A DNA stretch of 29,368 bases, taken from contig DHWU01000027.1 of the NCBI GenBank assembly GCA_002413345.1, positions 1 through 29,368 on the forward strand, given 5' to 3'. Made by a program: the position numbers and the translations under genes. The notes beneath the pieces were generated by a model, which ran no database searches, was not told where the DNA came from, and saw only the letters and a program-made list of their open reading frames with translations. This document shows positions 1 through 7,681 of the stretch, one piece after another. Within the stretch, counting starts at the first letter, position 1; each line of letters opens with the position of its first letter. Source of the stretch: Propionibacteriaceae bacterium UBA5174. GTDB lineage: Bacteria > Actinomycetota > Actinomycetes > Propionibacteriales > Propionibacteriaceae.

Positions 1-460
1 CGCCGGAGGCGACGATGTAGACCTCTTGGGCCTTGCCGTCGCGGATCGGCATCGCGAAGCCGCCACAGACCACGTCACCAAGCACGTCGAAGAACACGAA
101 GTCGAGGTCATCGGTGTAAGCCTTGTTCTTTTCCATCAAGTCGATCGCGGTGATCACACCGCGGCCGGCGCAACCGACGCCCGGCTCGGGGCCGCCGGAC
201 TCGACGCACTGAATGCCATTGAAGCCGGCCTTGATGACCTTGTCGTTGGTCACCTTCTCGGCGCCTTCTTGGCGCAGCACGTCCATCAGAGTTTCCTGCG
301 GCTTGCCGCCGAGGATGAGCCGAGTGGAGTCTGCCTTCGGGTCGCAACCGTGGATGAACACCTTTTTGTCGTAGTAATGGGTCATCGCAGCGGCGGTGTT
401 TTGCTGGGTGGTGGACTTGCCGATCCCACCCTTGCCGTAAAAGGCGATTTTCCTGGTCAT
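1..460 (-). CDS. nifH: Nitrogenase iron protein, AnfH-like, partial (3' end outside window)
   Basis: This is the dinitrogenase reductase, the ATP-driven electron donor to the nitrogenase catalytic component. The first 153 codons are present, read from the ATG at 460-458; the gene runs off the left edge. Visible motifs are the P-loop GKGGIGKST near residue 9, the GCDPKADSTRLIL switch segment, the cluster-ligand region ESGGPEPGVGCAGRG (which also holds the arginine that is ADP-ribosylated in other species), and DVLGDVVCGGFAMP with the second cluster cysteine. The start MTRK, NTAAA, FIHGCDPK, VITAIDLME, FFDVLGD and MPIRDGKA follow AnfH of iron-only nitrogenase, as I recall that sequence, rather than molybdenum NifH. 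A GGAAGGA ribosome site lies 8-14 bases before the ATG. The partner subunits should lie to the left. Family identity is certain; the Anf assignment is inferred from residues, and a clostridial or methanogen-like NifH is the alternative. Confidence 0.95.
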   Translation of the reverse strand, partial: MTRKIAFYGKGGIGKSTTQQNTAAAMTHYYDKKVFIHGCDPKADSTRLILGGKPQETLMDVLRQEGAEKVTNDKVIKAGFNGIQCVESGGPEPGVGCAGRGVITAIDLMEKNKAYTDDLDFVFFDVLGDVVCGGFAMPIRDGKAQEVYIVASG

Positions 461-497
461 TGTGAGTTCCTTCCAAGTGTTAGCTGCTCGAAAACAG

Positions 498-553
498 CAA
501 CGTGGCTATTCCTGTGCGACCGAATCGCTTCGGTCACCGGAATAACCACGTTG
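498..553 (-). promoter_or_regulatory. Long leader hairpin of the nitrogenase gene, possible attenuator
   Basis: The outer arms are 498-512 and 539-553, complementary at 14 of 15 positions with the last being a G-T wobble. Nested inside is a perfect 7-bp stem (518-524 with 529-535, GACCGAA/TTCGGTC) closed by a four-base loop. Read leftward, toward the gene, the stem is followed by CTGTTTT, which resembles an intrinsic terminator. The structure ends about 37 bases before the start codon and so lies in the leader RNA. It could be an attenuator, an mRNA-stabilising stem or a large DNA operator. The dyad is directly visible; the role is inferred. Confidence 0.55.
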
Positions 554-881
554 TTGGTAGTGCTTAAGGCGCGCCACAGTAGACGCAACGCGTCAGTGGG
601 TTTTTCTTGCTGCCGATCGCGGTTTGCGATCTTGAACTCTTGATGACGGTGCCGGCCATCACCGAGAGCATGGAGCCCGATTATTGCTAGGCCCTGGTCA
701 CGTAATCCCGGCGATTTGTAGTACTTCCAGCACCAGATGAATCTGATCGGGAATACTTCGCTTGGCCGGTTGGTTCGGTATGAACTTAAGCCGTGGATTG
801 GGGTGGTGGAAGCCAATCTCGCCGGTGTTTACTGAACCGTAACCCCGCAGATACGGGCGGGCGAGTTATGTTTCACCGCAC

Positions 882-900
882 CTGCGGATCGATGCCGCAG
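882..900 (-). terminator. Possible terminator after kdpE
   Basis: Perfect inverted repeat CTGCGG, 7-base loop, CCGCAG, located 44 bases past the kdpE stop on the leftward strand. There is no T-run, so intrinsic termination is uncertain. Confidence 0.35.
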
Positions 901-943
901 GCGTTCCGCCACCGGGGTCGAGGCGCAACGGGCCTGGCGAAGG

Positions 944-1621
944 TCACGACTCAAAGCGGTAGCCGAGACCGGGTTCGGTCACGAAGTATCGGGGCTGGCT
1001 CGGTTTGTCCTCGAGTTTGCGCCGTAGCTGGGCGAAGTAGACCCGCAGATAGTTGGTTTCCTTCTCGTAGCCATTGCCCCACACCTCGGTCAGAAGTTGC
1101 GAGCTAGGCACTAAAGCGCCGCGATGGCGCAGCAAGGCTTCGACGAGCAGCCATTCGGTTGGGGTGAGTCGCACTTCCACCCCCGCTTTGGTGGCTCGCT
1201 TCGCAGCTAGGTCGATGCTGAACGAGTCAGTGGTGACCACTGCTCCGCCAGTGTCAGCATGGTCGGAGCGCCGAATCGCAGCCCGAATTCGTGCGAGCAG
1301 TTCATCCATTCCGAATGGCTTAGTCACATAGTCATCGGCGCCAGCATCGAGGGCCCGCACCTTTTCTGCCTGGCCGTCGCGGGCAGATAACACGATGATG
1401 GGCACCTGACTCCAGCCTCTAAGCCCCGCGATCACCTCTACCCCATCCAGATCTGGCAGCCCCAAATCAACGATTGCCAGATCCAAGGCTCCCGCACCGG
1501 CAAGTTTCAACGCAGCAGTGCCGCAATCGGCAGCCAGCACCTCGTAACCGCGAGCCTTGAGGTTGATGCTCAAGGCCCGACGCAACGCCGGTTCGTCCTC
1601 AACAATCAGCAAGCGGGCCAT
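944..1621 (-). CDS. kdpE: KdpE-type two-component response regulator
   Basis: This DNA-binding response regulator of the OmpR/PhoB class, 225 residues, has the usual full family length. The receiver domain covers roughly residues 1-115: acidic pocket VEDE at 7-10, phospho-acceptor Asp52 in VDLGLPDLDG, Ser79 in VLSA and Lys101 in TKPF. The C-terminal winged helix (about 125-225) has the typical LTPTEWLLVEALLRHRG and LRVYFAQLRRKLE helices and the terminal GLGYRFE. It overlaps the 3' end of the kinase gene by 23 bases, so the two are translationally coupled. KdpE normally activates a potassium-uptake operon. Here no kdpFABC is present and the partner transporter is the KimA-like permease upstream, so that is the probable target. 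Confidence 0.9.
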   Translation of the reverse strand: MARLLIVEDEPALRRALSINLKARGYEVLAADCGTAALKLAGAGALDLAIVDLGLPDLDGVEVIAGLRGWSQVPIIVLSARDGQAEKVRALDAGADDYVTKPFGMDELLARIRAAIRRSDHADTGGAVVTTDSFSIDLAAKRATKAGVEVRLTPTEWLLVEALLRHRGALVPSSQLLTEVWGNGYEKETNYLRVYFAQLRRKLEDKPSQPRYFVTEPGLGYRFES

Positions 1622-2996
1622 CAGCCACTCCCAGGGTCAAAGTCATTGTCAAGCCGCCACCAGCGGTCTGGGTGGGCAGGAGCTGGCCGTCCATTGCTTC
1701 GGCGAAACCGCGGGCGATCGCCAAACCAAGTCCGACCCCGGCATTTGAACGGTCCCCGAAATGCTGGAACGGTCGGAAGATCTCCTCAAACCGATCAGGG
1801 TCGACGCCTCGGCCATGGTCAATCACCCGGATCTGAGCCTGCCCTGCCTTCGCTACTGCAGTGATCAACACCGGCTGGCCGCTGCCCTGATGCTTGATTG
1901 CGTTGTCGACAAGGTTGGCCAATACCCGTTCCAGCAGCCCAGCGTCGGCCAGCAACAGCGGAAGTTCCTCGGGCACCTCGAGCACGACCCGGTCTGCACC
2001 CAATCGGATCACCTCAGACATGACTTCCAGCAGCGAAGTGGGGGCCAGCTGAACCGAAAGGGCCCCGGCTTGGAGCCGAGTGAGATCAAGCAAGTTGGCG
2101 ATGATGGCATTCAACCGCTGGGCGTTGTCGTCCAAGCCAGCCAGGAGTTCAGTCTGCTCGTCGGCGGTGAGCTCGATGCTTGGTTCAGCCAAGGTGGCCG
2201 CCGCAGCCCGGATTGCCGCAATCGGTGAGCGCAGATCGTGCCCAACTGCGGCTAGCAGGCTGGCTCGCAATTCATCGATGCGGGCGAGTTCTTCGGCACG
2301 GTTGGCGCGTTGTGCCAGCAACTGGGTACGCCAAAGCCGCCCAGCAGTCAGTGCCAGTGCTTTCAGTGGGGCCAGATCGGCGCCGATCCGTTCCGGCGCT
2401 GCCAACTGCAGTTCTAAACCTTCCCCAGCGTCAGCGCTGAGCAGCTTCTCTCCGGCTTCAACAGTGCCAATCGCGGCGAGACAGGCCTCGCCGCGGTTAA
2501 GCGATACCCGCGAAGCCGCATAGGTGCGCATCACCTCGGCCAATACCGAATCGAGGGAACCGGCGTCGCCTTGTTGGGCGTCCAAACCAGCCAGCCATTC
2601 GGCCTGGACTCGGTTGCGTTCGTCGCGTTGCCGAGTGCGGGCGCCAATCTCGACCAGCAGGCCGACCAGCACCGCTACCGCCAAGAAGACCAATAAATCG
2701 AGGACTTCGGCAGCACTTGCCACGATGAAGGTGCCGTACGGCGGGGTGAAGAAGAAGTTCGCCAGCCCAAACCCCACCACTGAAGCAACCATCGCCGTAG
2801 CGACACCACCCACCACCGAGGCAATCACCGTCAGCAGCAGGAAGAGGGGCAAGACCGTGTCCAGGCCCAGTTTTGGACTGACTGCGAGCAGGCAGCAGAC
2901 CAGGAGCGGTGGGCCGAGCACTGCCACGGTAAAGCCGTAGATCCGCCGCCGGGCAGACAGGCTAACCAGAGTTGGGGACGCTGAATCGACGCGCAC
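1599..2996 (-). CDS. kdpD: KdpD-like sensor histidine kinase lacking the N-terminal KdpD/USP domains
   Basis: This membrane histidine kinase, 465 residues, is about half the length of classical KdpD. Residues 20-115 form a four-segment membrane domain of DUF4118 type with the KdpD signature NFFFTPPYGTF at about 80-90. A GAF-like linker follows, then the phospho-acceptor His253 in GHDLRSPIAAI, the N-box Asn361/Asn365 (LANLVDNAIKH), the DHGRG motif near 393 and the GVGLGL glycine box near 420. The large cytoplasmic N-terminal region of classical KdpD (P-loop sensor plus universal-stress domain) is absent. The GTG start at 2996 lies two bases past the permease stop, so the gene belongs to the same transcript. 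It should phosphorylate the downstream KdpE in response to potassium or envelope stress. The start codon is inferred from the tight spacing and the position of the first membrane helix. Confidence 0.88.
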   Translation of the reverse strand: MRVDSASPTLVSLSARRRIYGFTVAVLGPPLLVCCLLAVSPKLGLDTVLPLFLLLTVIASVVGGVATAMVASVVGFGLANFFFTPPYGTFIVASAAEVLDLLVFLAVAVLVGLLVEIGARTRQRDERNRVQAEWLAGLDAQQGDAGSLDSVLAEVMRTYAASRVSLNRGEACLAAIGTVEAGEKLLSADAGEGLELQLAAPERIGADLAPLKALALTAGRLWRTQLLAQRANRAEELARIDELRASLLAAVGHDLRSPIAAIRAAAATLAEPSIELTADEQTELLAGLDDNAQRLNAIIANLLDLTRLQAGALSVQLAPTSLLEVMSEVIRLGADRVVLEVPEELPLLLADAGLLERVLANLVDNAIKHQGSGQPVLITAVAKAGQAQIRVIDHGRGVDPDRFEEIFRPFQHFGDRSNAGVGLGLAIARGFAEAMDGQLLPTQTAGGGLTMTLTLGVADGPLADC

Positions 2997-2998
2997 AA

Positions 2999-5062
2999 CT
3001 ACAGCTTGACACGATCCTGGCCAGGTGCCGCCGAAGTGGCCAACTCGGGCTTCGACGGAATCGAAGAATCTGGCTCGAGCTCAGCCGGTGAATTGGCGCA
3101 ATCCCGACGTCCCAGACGTGAGTTGGGCCCCTGGTGCCTGCTGCCGGCCCGCTCCAATGAAAGCGGTCGGGCCGATTTGAGTTGGTAAGGAACGCTGGTG
3201 ACCATCACCCCGGGCATGTACAGCAGCCGGCTCTTCAGCCGCAGCGCACTTTGGTTGTGCAAGATGGTTTCCCACCATCGGCCCACGACATATTCGGGAA
3301 TGAATACCTCAACCACGTCCCGGGGTCCGATCTTGATCCCACTGAGGTAATCCAGCACTGGTTGGGTGAGGTCGCGGTAGGGCGAGGCGAGAATGGTCAA
3401 AGACACATCGATCTCGCGAGCATTCCAATCGTGAACCAGCTTTTCGGTTCGATCGGAATTTGTGTCCACCCGGATCGCGGTCACCGTGCTTGGGCCGATA
3501 GCACGAGCGAAGGCGAGCGCCTTGAGCGATGGTTCGTTGAGTTGGCTTACTAGCACCACCGCGTGGGTTCGGCTCGGCAGGGTGATTCCGGAAGTCTTTG
3601 GTGCCAGTTGGGCAGAGACTCGCCGGTAGTGGCGCTCGATTCGCAGCATCAGTAGCACCAGAAGCGGAATGGCGATCACCACCAGGTAGGCGCCGTGGGC
3701 GAACTTGGTGACCAGCACGATTACCAGCACCAAAGCAGTGGCCGAAGCCCCCAGGCCGTTGATCAACACTGAGATGACCATCCGTGGCGTCCATCTGGTT
3801 TGGGTGGCGCGGCGACGCCAATAGATCACCATGCCAGCTTGGCTGAGGGTGAAAGACACGAAGACGCCCAAGATGTAGAGCTGAATCAGCCTGGTCACCG
3901 AGCCATTGAAGGCGACAATCAAGACCGCGGCGATGCCGGCCAGGATCAGAATTCCGTTGCTGAAGACCAGGCGGTCGCCGCGGCGGGCCAGTTGTTTTGG
4001 CATGAACTGGTCTTCGGCCAAGATCGAGGTGAGCACGGGAAAGCCGTTGAAAGCGGTGTTCGCGGCCAGGATAAGGATCAGCGTGGTGAATCCTTGAACG
4101 GCAAAGAACCCGAAGCTGTTGTTCCCGAAGACCGCGGAGGAAAGTTGGGCCAGCACAGTGCGTTGTTCGTAGCCAGCCGGAACGCCGGTGAGGTCGCCGG
4201 AAGTGTCGGCAATGTGCACTCCCGCCACGGTGCTCAGCACGGAGATGCCGAGCATCATGACGATGCTCAAGGTCGCCATGGTCAGCAAGGTGGTTGCCGC
4301 GTTGCGGCTCTTTGGTTCGCGGAAAGTTGGCACCCCATTGCTGACCGCTTCGACCCCGGTCAGGGAGGTACAGCCGGAGGCGAAGGCTCGAAGCAACAGA
4401 ATGAGCAGCGCAGCTCCGGCAGGACTGACGCTGGTGAAGCCGAGGTTCGCTGATTCGGCCACCGGAGTGTGCCCGTTGAGCATGCTCCAATACCCAGCGC
4501 CGAGCATGACGAAGACGCTAACCAAGAAGCCATAGGTCGGAATGGCGAAGAGGGTCCCGGATTCCCGCACCCCGCGCAGGTTCATCACGGTGAGAATCAG
4601 GATGAACCCGACCGCAAGCCAAACTCCTTGATCGCGCAGAGCGGGCAAAGCGGAGACTAGGTTCTCCACGCCAGCGGCGACCGAAACCGCCACGGTCATC
4701 ACGTAGTCGACCAATAAGGCAGCCGCTGCCACCAGTGAAGGCAGCCGGCCCAGGTTCGCCCGGCTGACTGCGTACGCTCCTCCGCCGTTGGGGTAGGCGT
4801 GGCAGGTTTGTCGGTAGCTGAGGGTGACGAGGCCGAGAAGGGCGACCACTACGACCGCGATCCAAGGGGTGAGCATCACTGCCGCCGCGCCGCCGAGGGC
4901 CAGTACCAACAAGATCTCTTGAGTGGCATAGGCATTCGAGGAGATCGGGTCAGAGCAGTAGACCGGTAGGGCTAGGCGCTTGGGAAGCAGGGTCTCGTGC
5001 ATCTGGTTGGTGCGCATCGGGTTGCCCACCAAGAGCCGTTTGGGAATCCGAAAGGAAATCAC
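2999..5062 (-). CDS. kimA: KimA-like APC-superfamily potassium transporter
   Basis: This large polytopic permease of about 687 residues resembles Bacillus KimA (YdaO), a high-affinity proton-coupled potassium importer. Shared stretches include the N-terminal KRLLVGNPMRT, the SDPISSNAYATQEILL first helix, SYRQTCHAYPNGGGAY, LLVDYVMTVAVS, SGCTSLTGVEAVSNG, LILAANTAFNGFPVL and GDRLVFSNGILI. About twelve membrane helices are followed by a soluble C-terminal region of roughly 200 residues. An in-frame TTG exists at 5074, but the GTG at 5062 leaves a start directly before the conserved SFRIPKRLLVG block and is preferred; ribosome-site evidence is weak for both. The kinase and regulator genes follow immediately, suggesting a self-contained potassium-sensing and uptake unit. 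Many actinobacterial homologues are annotated only as amino-acid permeases, so the substrate is inferred. Confidence 0.82.
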   Translation of the reverse strand: MISFRIPKRLLVGNPMRTNQMHETLLPKRLALPVYCSDPISSNAYATQEILLVLALGGAAAVMLTPWIAVVVVALLGLVTLSYRQTCHAYPNGGGAYAVSRANLGRLPSLVAAAALLVDYVMTVAVSVAAGVENLVSALPALRDQGVWLAVGFILILTVMNLRGVRESGTLFAIPTYGFLVSVFVMLGAGYWSMLNGHTPVAESANLGFTSVSPAGAALLILLLRAFASGCTSLTGVEAVSNGVPTFREPKSRNAATTLLTMATLSIVMMLGISVLSTVAGVHIADTSGDLTGVPAGYEQRTVLAQLSSAVFGNNSFGFFAVQGFTTLILILAANTAFNGFPVLTSILAEDQFMPKQLARRGDRLVFSNGILILAGIAAVLIVAFNGSVTRLIQLYILGVFVSFTLSQAGMVIYWRRRATQTRWTPRMVISVLINGLGASATALVLVIVLVTKFAHGAYLVVIAIPLLVLLMLRIERHYRRVSAQLAPKTSGITLPSRTHAVVLVSQLNEPSLKALAFARAIGPSTVTAIRVDTNSDRTEKLVHDWNAREIDVSLTILASPYRDLTQPVLDYLSGIKIGPRDVVEVFIPEYVVGRWWETILHNQSALRLKSRLLYMPGVMVTSVPYQLKSARPLSLERAGSRHQGPNSRLGRRDCANSPAELEPDSSIPSKPELATSAAPGQDRVKL

Positions 5063-5252
5063 GATTCCAGCCAACCCTGCAGTAGGGCGTGGCCACTGCG
5101 TTCTTTACGGGTTCTTAGCGCGGTGGGGCAGAACTTTGACGCCGCGTTGACACTGATGCGGCAGCAGACCCGAAACTGGTGGGTCGCAAAACCGCCGCCG
5201 TCCGACTCTGATGGGCGTAGGTTCAGATCAAGAGCCAACGGAGGTAACTGCG

Positions 5253-5840
5253 ATGAACCTTTCAATCGTGATCAACCGCGAGTACGCCAGTGGCGGGCGC
5301 GAAATCGGTCGCCTGATCTGTGAGCAGACCGGGATGGAGTTCTACGACTCCCGGATATTGAAGGAGACAGCGCTGCGGCAGGAGTACTCCGAAGAGATGT
5401 TGGCCAGCTTCGACGAACAGTTCGTGGGTGGCGGGTTCTTTGACTTCGCATTAGTGGGCGGGGATCCGGAATTGGCCGCACTCCCCTACCGGATCCACGG
5501 TGCGATCGCTCAGGTCGTTGCTGAAGCTGCCAGCAAAGCCCCAGCGGTGTTCATCGGACGGTGTGCCGACCAGATTCTGATCGACGCGAAACTGCCGCTG
5601 CGCAATGTGTTCATCTACAGCACTGACATGGCCGCTCGCATTGATCGGGCAGTCAGAGTCGACGGGGTTCAACCTACGCATGCTGAGGGCTATATCGCCA
5701 AGATGGACCGCGCCCGGCGGCGCTACCAGCAGTTCTTCACCGAGTCTCGCTTTGGCGATGTCGAGAGCTACGACCTCTGCCTGAACAGCGGCAAGCTCAG
5801 CTACGAGGCCTGCGCCCAGGCGATCCTCGCCTGCAGCTGA
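5253..5840 (+). CDS. Cytidylate kinase-like family protein
   Basis: This 195-residue P-loop kinase fold belongs to the cytidylate-kinase-like family. The N-terminus VINREYASGGREIGRLI contains the SGGREIG variant of the nucleotide-binding loop, followed by the FYDSRILKE segment. Later landmarks are VFIGRCADQIL (about 108-118), the LID-like arginine-rich stretch KMDRARRRYQQFF, and YDLCLNSGKLSYEAC near the C-terminus, which closely follows the family consensus. The true nucleotide substrate of this family is not firmly established. The ATG at 5253 is chosen over an upstream in-frame one at 5211 because an excellent CGGAGGT ribosome site ends 7 bases before it. It is divergent from the KimA-like gene with about 190 bases between. 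No neighbour suggests a pathway. Confidence 0.85.
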   Translation: MNLSIVINREYASGGREIGRLICEQTGMEFYDSRILKETALRQEYSEEMLASFDEQFVGGGFFDFALVGGDPELAALPYRIHGAIAQVVAEAASKAPAVFIGRCADQILIDAKLPLRNVFIYSTDMAARIDRAVRVDGVQPTHAEGYIAKMDRARRRYQQFFTESRFGDVESYDLCLNSGKLSYEACAQAILACS

Positions 5841-6090
5841 CTGGACCCACTTTGCGGCCACTTTTGAGGAGTTGCCGGCGCCGTTGAGGGTTGGGTCAGT
5901 TGAGCCGCTCGGAACTGGCTTGATCTGGCACCTGACCTGGGCTGCGGCCGAGGTAGGCCTGTTGCTGGGAATACCGTGGTCTGCGTTGGCAGTTGAAGCC
6001 ATCGTCTCGGCCATGCCTTGATCGTGATGCAACTCCGGACCGGATCACTCGGCGCGACCGATTCCGGCCAACCAAACCAGCGAGGAATTT

Positions 6091-7536
6091 ATGAACGTCA
6101 GCTCCGGTGAAGCTACGAAAGCGTCTACGCAGACCTTGCCCGCTACGACCGTGACTGCGCTGGCAGTGCTGATGGTGGGTTCCTTCGTGGTGATCCTCAA
6201 CGAGACCGCCATGAATGTCGCGTTGACGCGAATCATGACTGATCTTCAGGTTGATGAACGCACTGCGCAATGGCTGACCACCGGATTCATGCTGACCATG
6301 GCGGTGGTGATTCCGGTTAGCGGCTGGCTGTTACAGCGGCTTTCGACTCGGCAGGCGTTTGGCCTAGCGATGGGGCTCTTCAGCCTGGGTACCGCGATTG
6401 CTGCGCTTTCGCCAAGCTTCGCTCCCTTGCTGGCTGGACGGATCGTCCAGGCCTGTGGCACCGCGATCATGATGCCGCTTCTGATGACCACCGTCATGGA
6501 ACTGGTGCCGCCACACTTCCGCGGCCGGGTGATGGGGATCATCAGCTTGGTGATCGCAACCGCTCCCGCGATCGGGCCAACCCTTTCGGGCGTGGTCTTG
6601 CAGTTCTTGGCTTGGCGGTTTGTCTTTGTGGTGGTGTTACCGATTGCGCTGACGATTTTGGCAGTGGGCCTACGGATCATTCCCAATGTTGGTGAACCGC
6701 GCAAGGCCAATCTGGATGTGGTGAGCATCCCGTTGTCAGCGCTCGGTTTCGGCGGACTGGTGTACGGGCTGAGTTTGGTCGGCAACTCTTCGGTGTCCAC
6801 TTTGGAGTTGGTGATCGTGCTCGCGGTGGGGGCGCTGAGCTTGGCCGCGTTCTTGGGACGGCAGGTGGTGCTGCAACGCAGCGATGACGCCCTGCTTGAC
6901 CTGCGCACCTTCACCCACCGCACCTTCGCGGTGGCACTCGCAGAGATGGCAATCGTGATGATGGTGTTGTTTGGGTCAATCATTGCCACTCCGTTGATCT
7001 TGCAGAAGGTGCTGCATTTGGAGCCGTTGATGGTTGGTCTATTGGTGCTTCCCGGTGGACTGGTGATGGGCTTACTCGGACCACCTGTGGGCCGGTTGTA
7101 CGACCGGGTTGGGCCGCGTCCGCTGGTGATTCCGGGAGCGGTAGTGGTGACAATCGCGTTCGCGATCTTCGCCACAATTTCGGCGAGCACGCCCTGGTGG
7201 CTGCTGCTGGTGGCCAACCTGACTATGAGCTTGGGATTGGCTTTCATGATGACACCGCTGTTCACCACGGCATTGTCGGCGTTGCCGCACAATCTCTACA
7301 GCTACGGTTCGGCCATGCTGGGCACCGTGCAGCAGGTGGCTGGCGCGGCTGGAACGGCGATGTTTGTCACCATCATGGCTACCGTCAGTGCCCAGGTAGC
7401 TGGATTGGGGCCCGTCAACGAGGAAGCGTTGGCCGCTGGTGCGCGGGTGGCCTTCACTGCGGTGGGGGTGATTTGGCTGCTCACAATTGTCGGGGCAATC
7501 TTCTTGCCAAGATCGGTAGTTGACGCTGCTGACTAG
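6091..7536 (+). CDS. MFS multidrug exporter, DHA2 (14-helix) type
   Basis: This integral membrane drug:proton antiporter of 481 residues resembles the EmrB/LmrB/QacA group. The N-terminal half has motif-D-like ILNETAMNVALTRIMTDL followed by QWLTTGFMLTMAVVIPVSGWLLQRLSTRQAF, the hallmark of DHA2 proteins. Motif C (LVIATAPAIGPTLSGVVLQFLAWRFVF) lies near residues 150-175. About fourteen hydrophobic segments can be counted, including the two extra central ones. A GAGGAAT ribosome site precedes the ATG by a few bases. The gene lies 250 bases after the kinase-like gene and converges on a small leftward gene at 7553-7648. No regulator is adjacent. The substrate cannot be predicted; family membership is secure. 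Confidence 0.9.
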   Translation: MNVSSGEATKASTQTLPATTVTALAVLMVGSFVVILNETAMNVALTRIMTDLQVDERTAQWLTTGFMLTMAVVIPVSGWLLQRLSTRQAFGLAMGLFSLGTAIAALSPSFAPLLAGRIVQACGTAIMMPLLMTTVMELVPPHFRGRVMGIISLVIATAPAIGPTLSGVVLQFLAWRFVFVVVLPIALTILAVGLRIIPNVGEPRKANLDVVSIPLSALGFGGLVYGLSLVGNSSVSTLELVIVLAVGALSLAAFLGRQVVLQRSDDALLDLRTFTHRTFAVALAEMAIVMMVLFGSIIATPLILQKVLHLEPLMVGLLVLPGGLVMGLLGPPVGRLYDRVGPRPLVIPGAVVVTIAFAIFATISASTPWWLLLVANLTMSLGLAFMMTPLFTTALSALPHNLYSYGSAMLGTVQQVAGAAGTAMFVTIMATVSAQVAGLGPVNEEALAAGARVAFTAVGVIWLLTIVGAIFLPRSVVDAAD

Positions 7537-7552
7537 CGGCGATCTGGCCCGC

Positions 7553-7648
7553 TCAGCACTCGGCGGAGACTCCTTCGGCGAGTGCTGGGACCACCTGAGG
7601 TGCCAAGTAGCCCGGCTTCGACTGGGTACTGCTTACACCATTGGTCAT
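7553..7648 (-). CDS. Putative 31-residue peptide ending in cysteine
   Basis: This very short frame has unusually good initiation signals: AAGAGGTG lies 5-12 bases before the ATG at 7648. The peptide starts MTNGVSSTQSKPGY, continues LAPQVVPALAEGV and ends SAEC, with the only cysteine as the last residue. It contains a YxxP element vaguely like that in some RiPP leaders, but no core-like region and no modification enzymes lie nearby. It is transcribed leftward and converges with the MFS exporter, overlapping that gene's likely terminator dyad (7554-7587). It is divergent from the small protein gene at 7738, with a 90-base shared promoter region. It could also be an unrelated leader peptide or chance. 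Function unknown. Confidence 0.45.
   Translation of the reverse strand: MTNGVSSTQSKPGYLAPQVVPALAEGVSAEC
7554..7587 (+). terminator. Inverted repeat after the MFS exporter
   Basis: Perfect 9-bp arms CAGCACTCG (7554-7562) and CGAGTGCTG (7579-7587) lie 17 bases past the exporter stop, with a 16-base loop and no T-run. It may end the exporter transcript. It also falls inside the 3' end of the leftward 31-residue peptide gene. Confidence 0.4.
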
Positions 7649-7681
7649 CTGTTCACCTCTTGGGGGCTGCGTCAGGCGCGC

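Larger units (their letters stand above)
461..943. other. Intergenic region upstream of the nitrogenase gene
   Basis: This gap of about 480 bases holds the leader and presumably the promoter of the nitrogenase gene (leftward) and the end of the kdp transcript. Three dyads are visible: a large hairpin at 498-553, a small one at 615-631 (GATCGC, 5-base loop, GCGATC) and one at 882-900 just past the kdpE stop. I see no convincing sigma-54 type -24/-12 promoter. A 119-codon leftward open frame (457-816) fills much of the gap and touches the nitrogenase start. It has rare codons such as TTA and no recognisable domain, so it is not called as a gene. Confidence 0.6.

Noticed and set aside
108..476. 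Leftward 122-codon arginine-rich open frame over the nitrogenase gene
   Set aside because: It is an out-of-frame shadow; the true reading, starting at 460, gives a clear nitrogenase iron protein.
461..943. Sigma-54 promoter for the nitrogenase gene
   Set aside because: No convincing TGGCAC-N5-TTGC match on the leftward strand.
5063..5252. Possible c-di-AMP (ydaO) riboswitch before the KimA-like gene
   Set aside because: None of the conserved ydaO riboswitch segments could be found on the leftward strand of this short region.
7553..7648. Lasso-peptide precursor
   Set aside because: The YxxP element is suggestive, but there is no core region with a suitable ring residue and no lasso protease, cyclase or recognition protein in the window.
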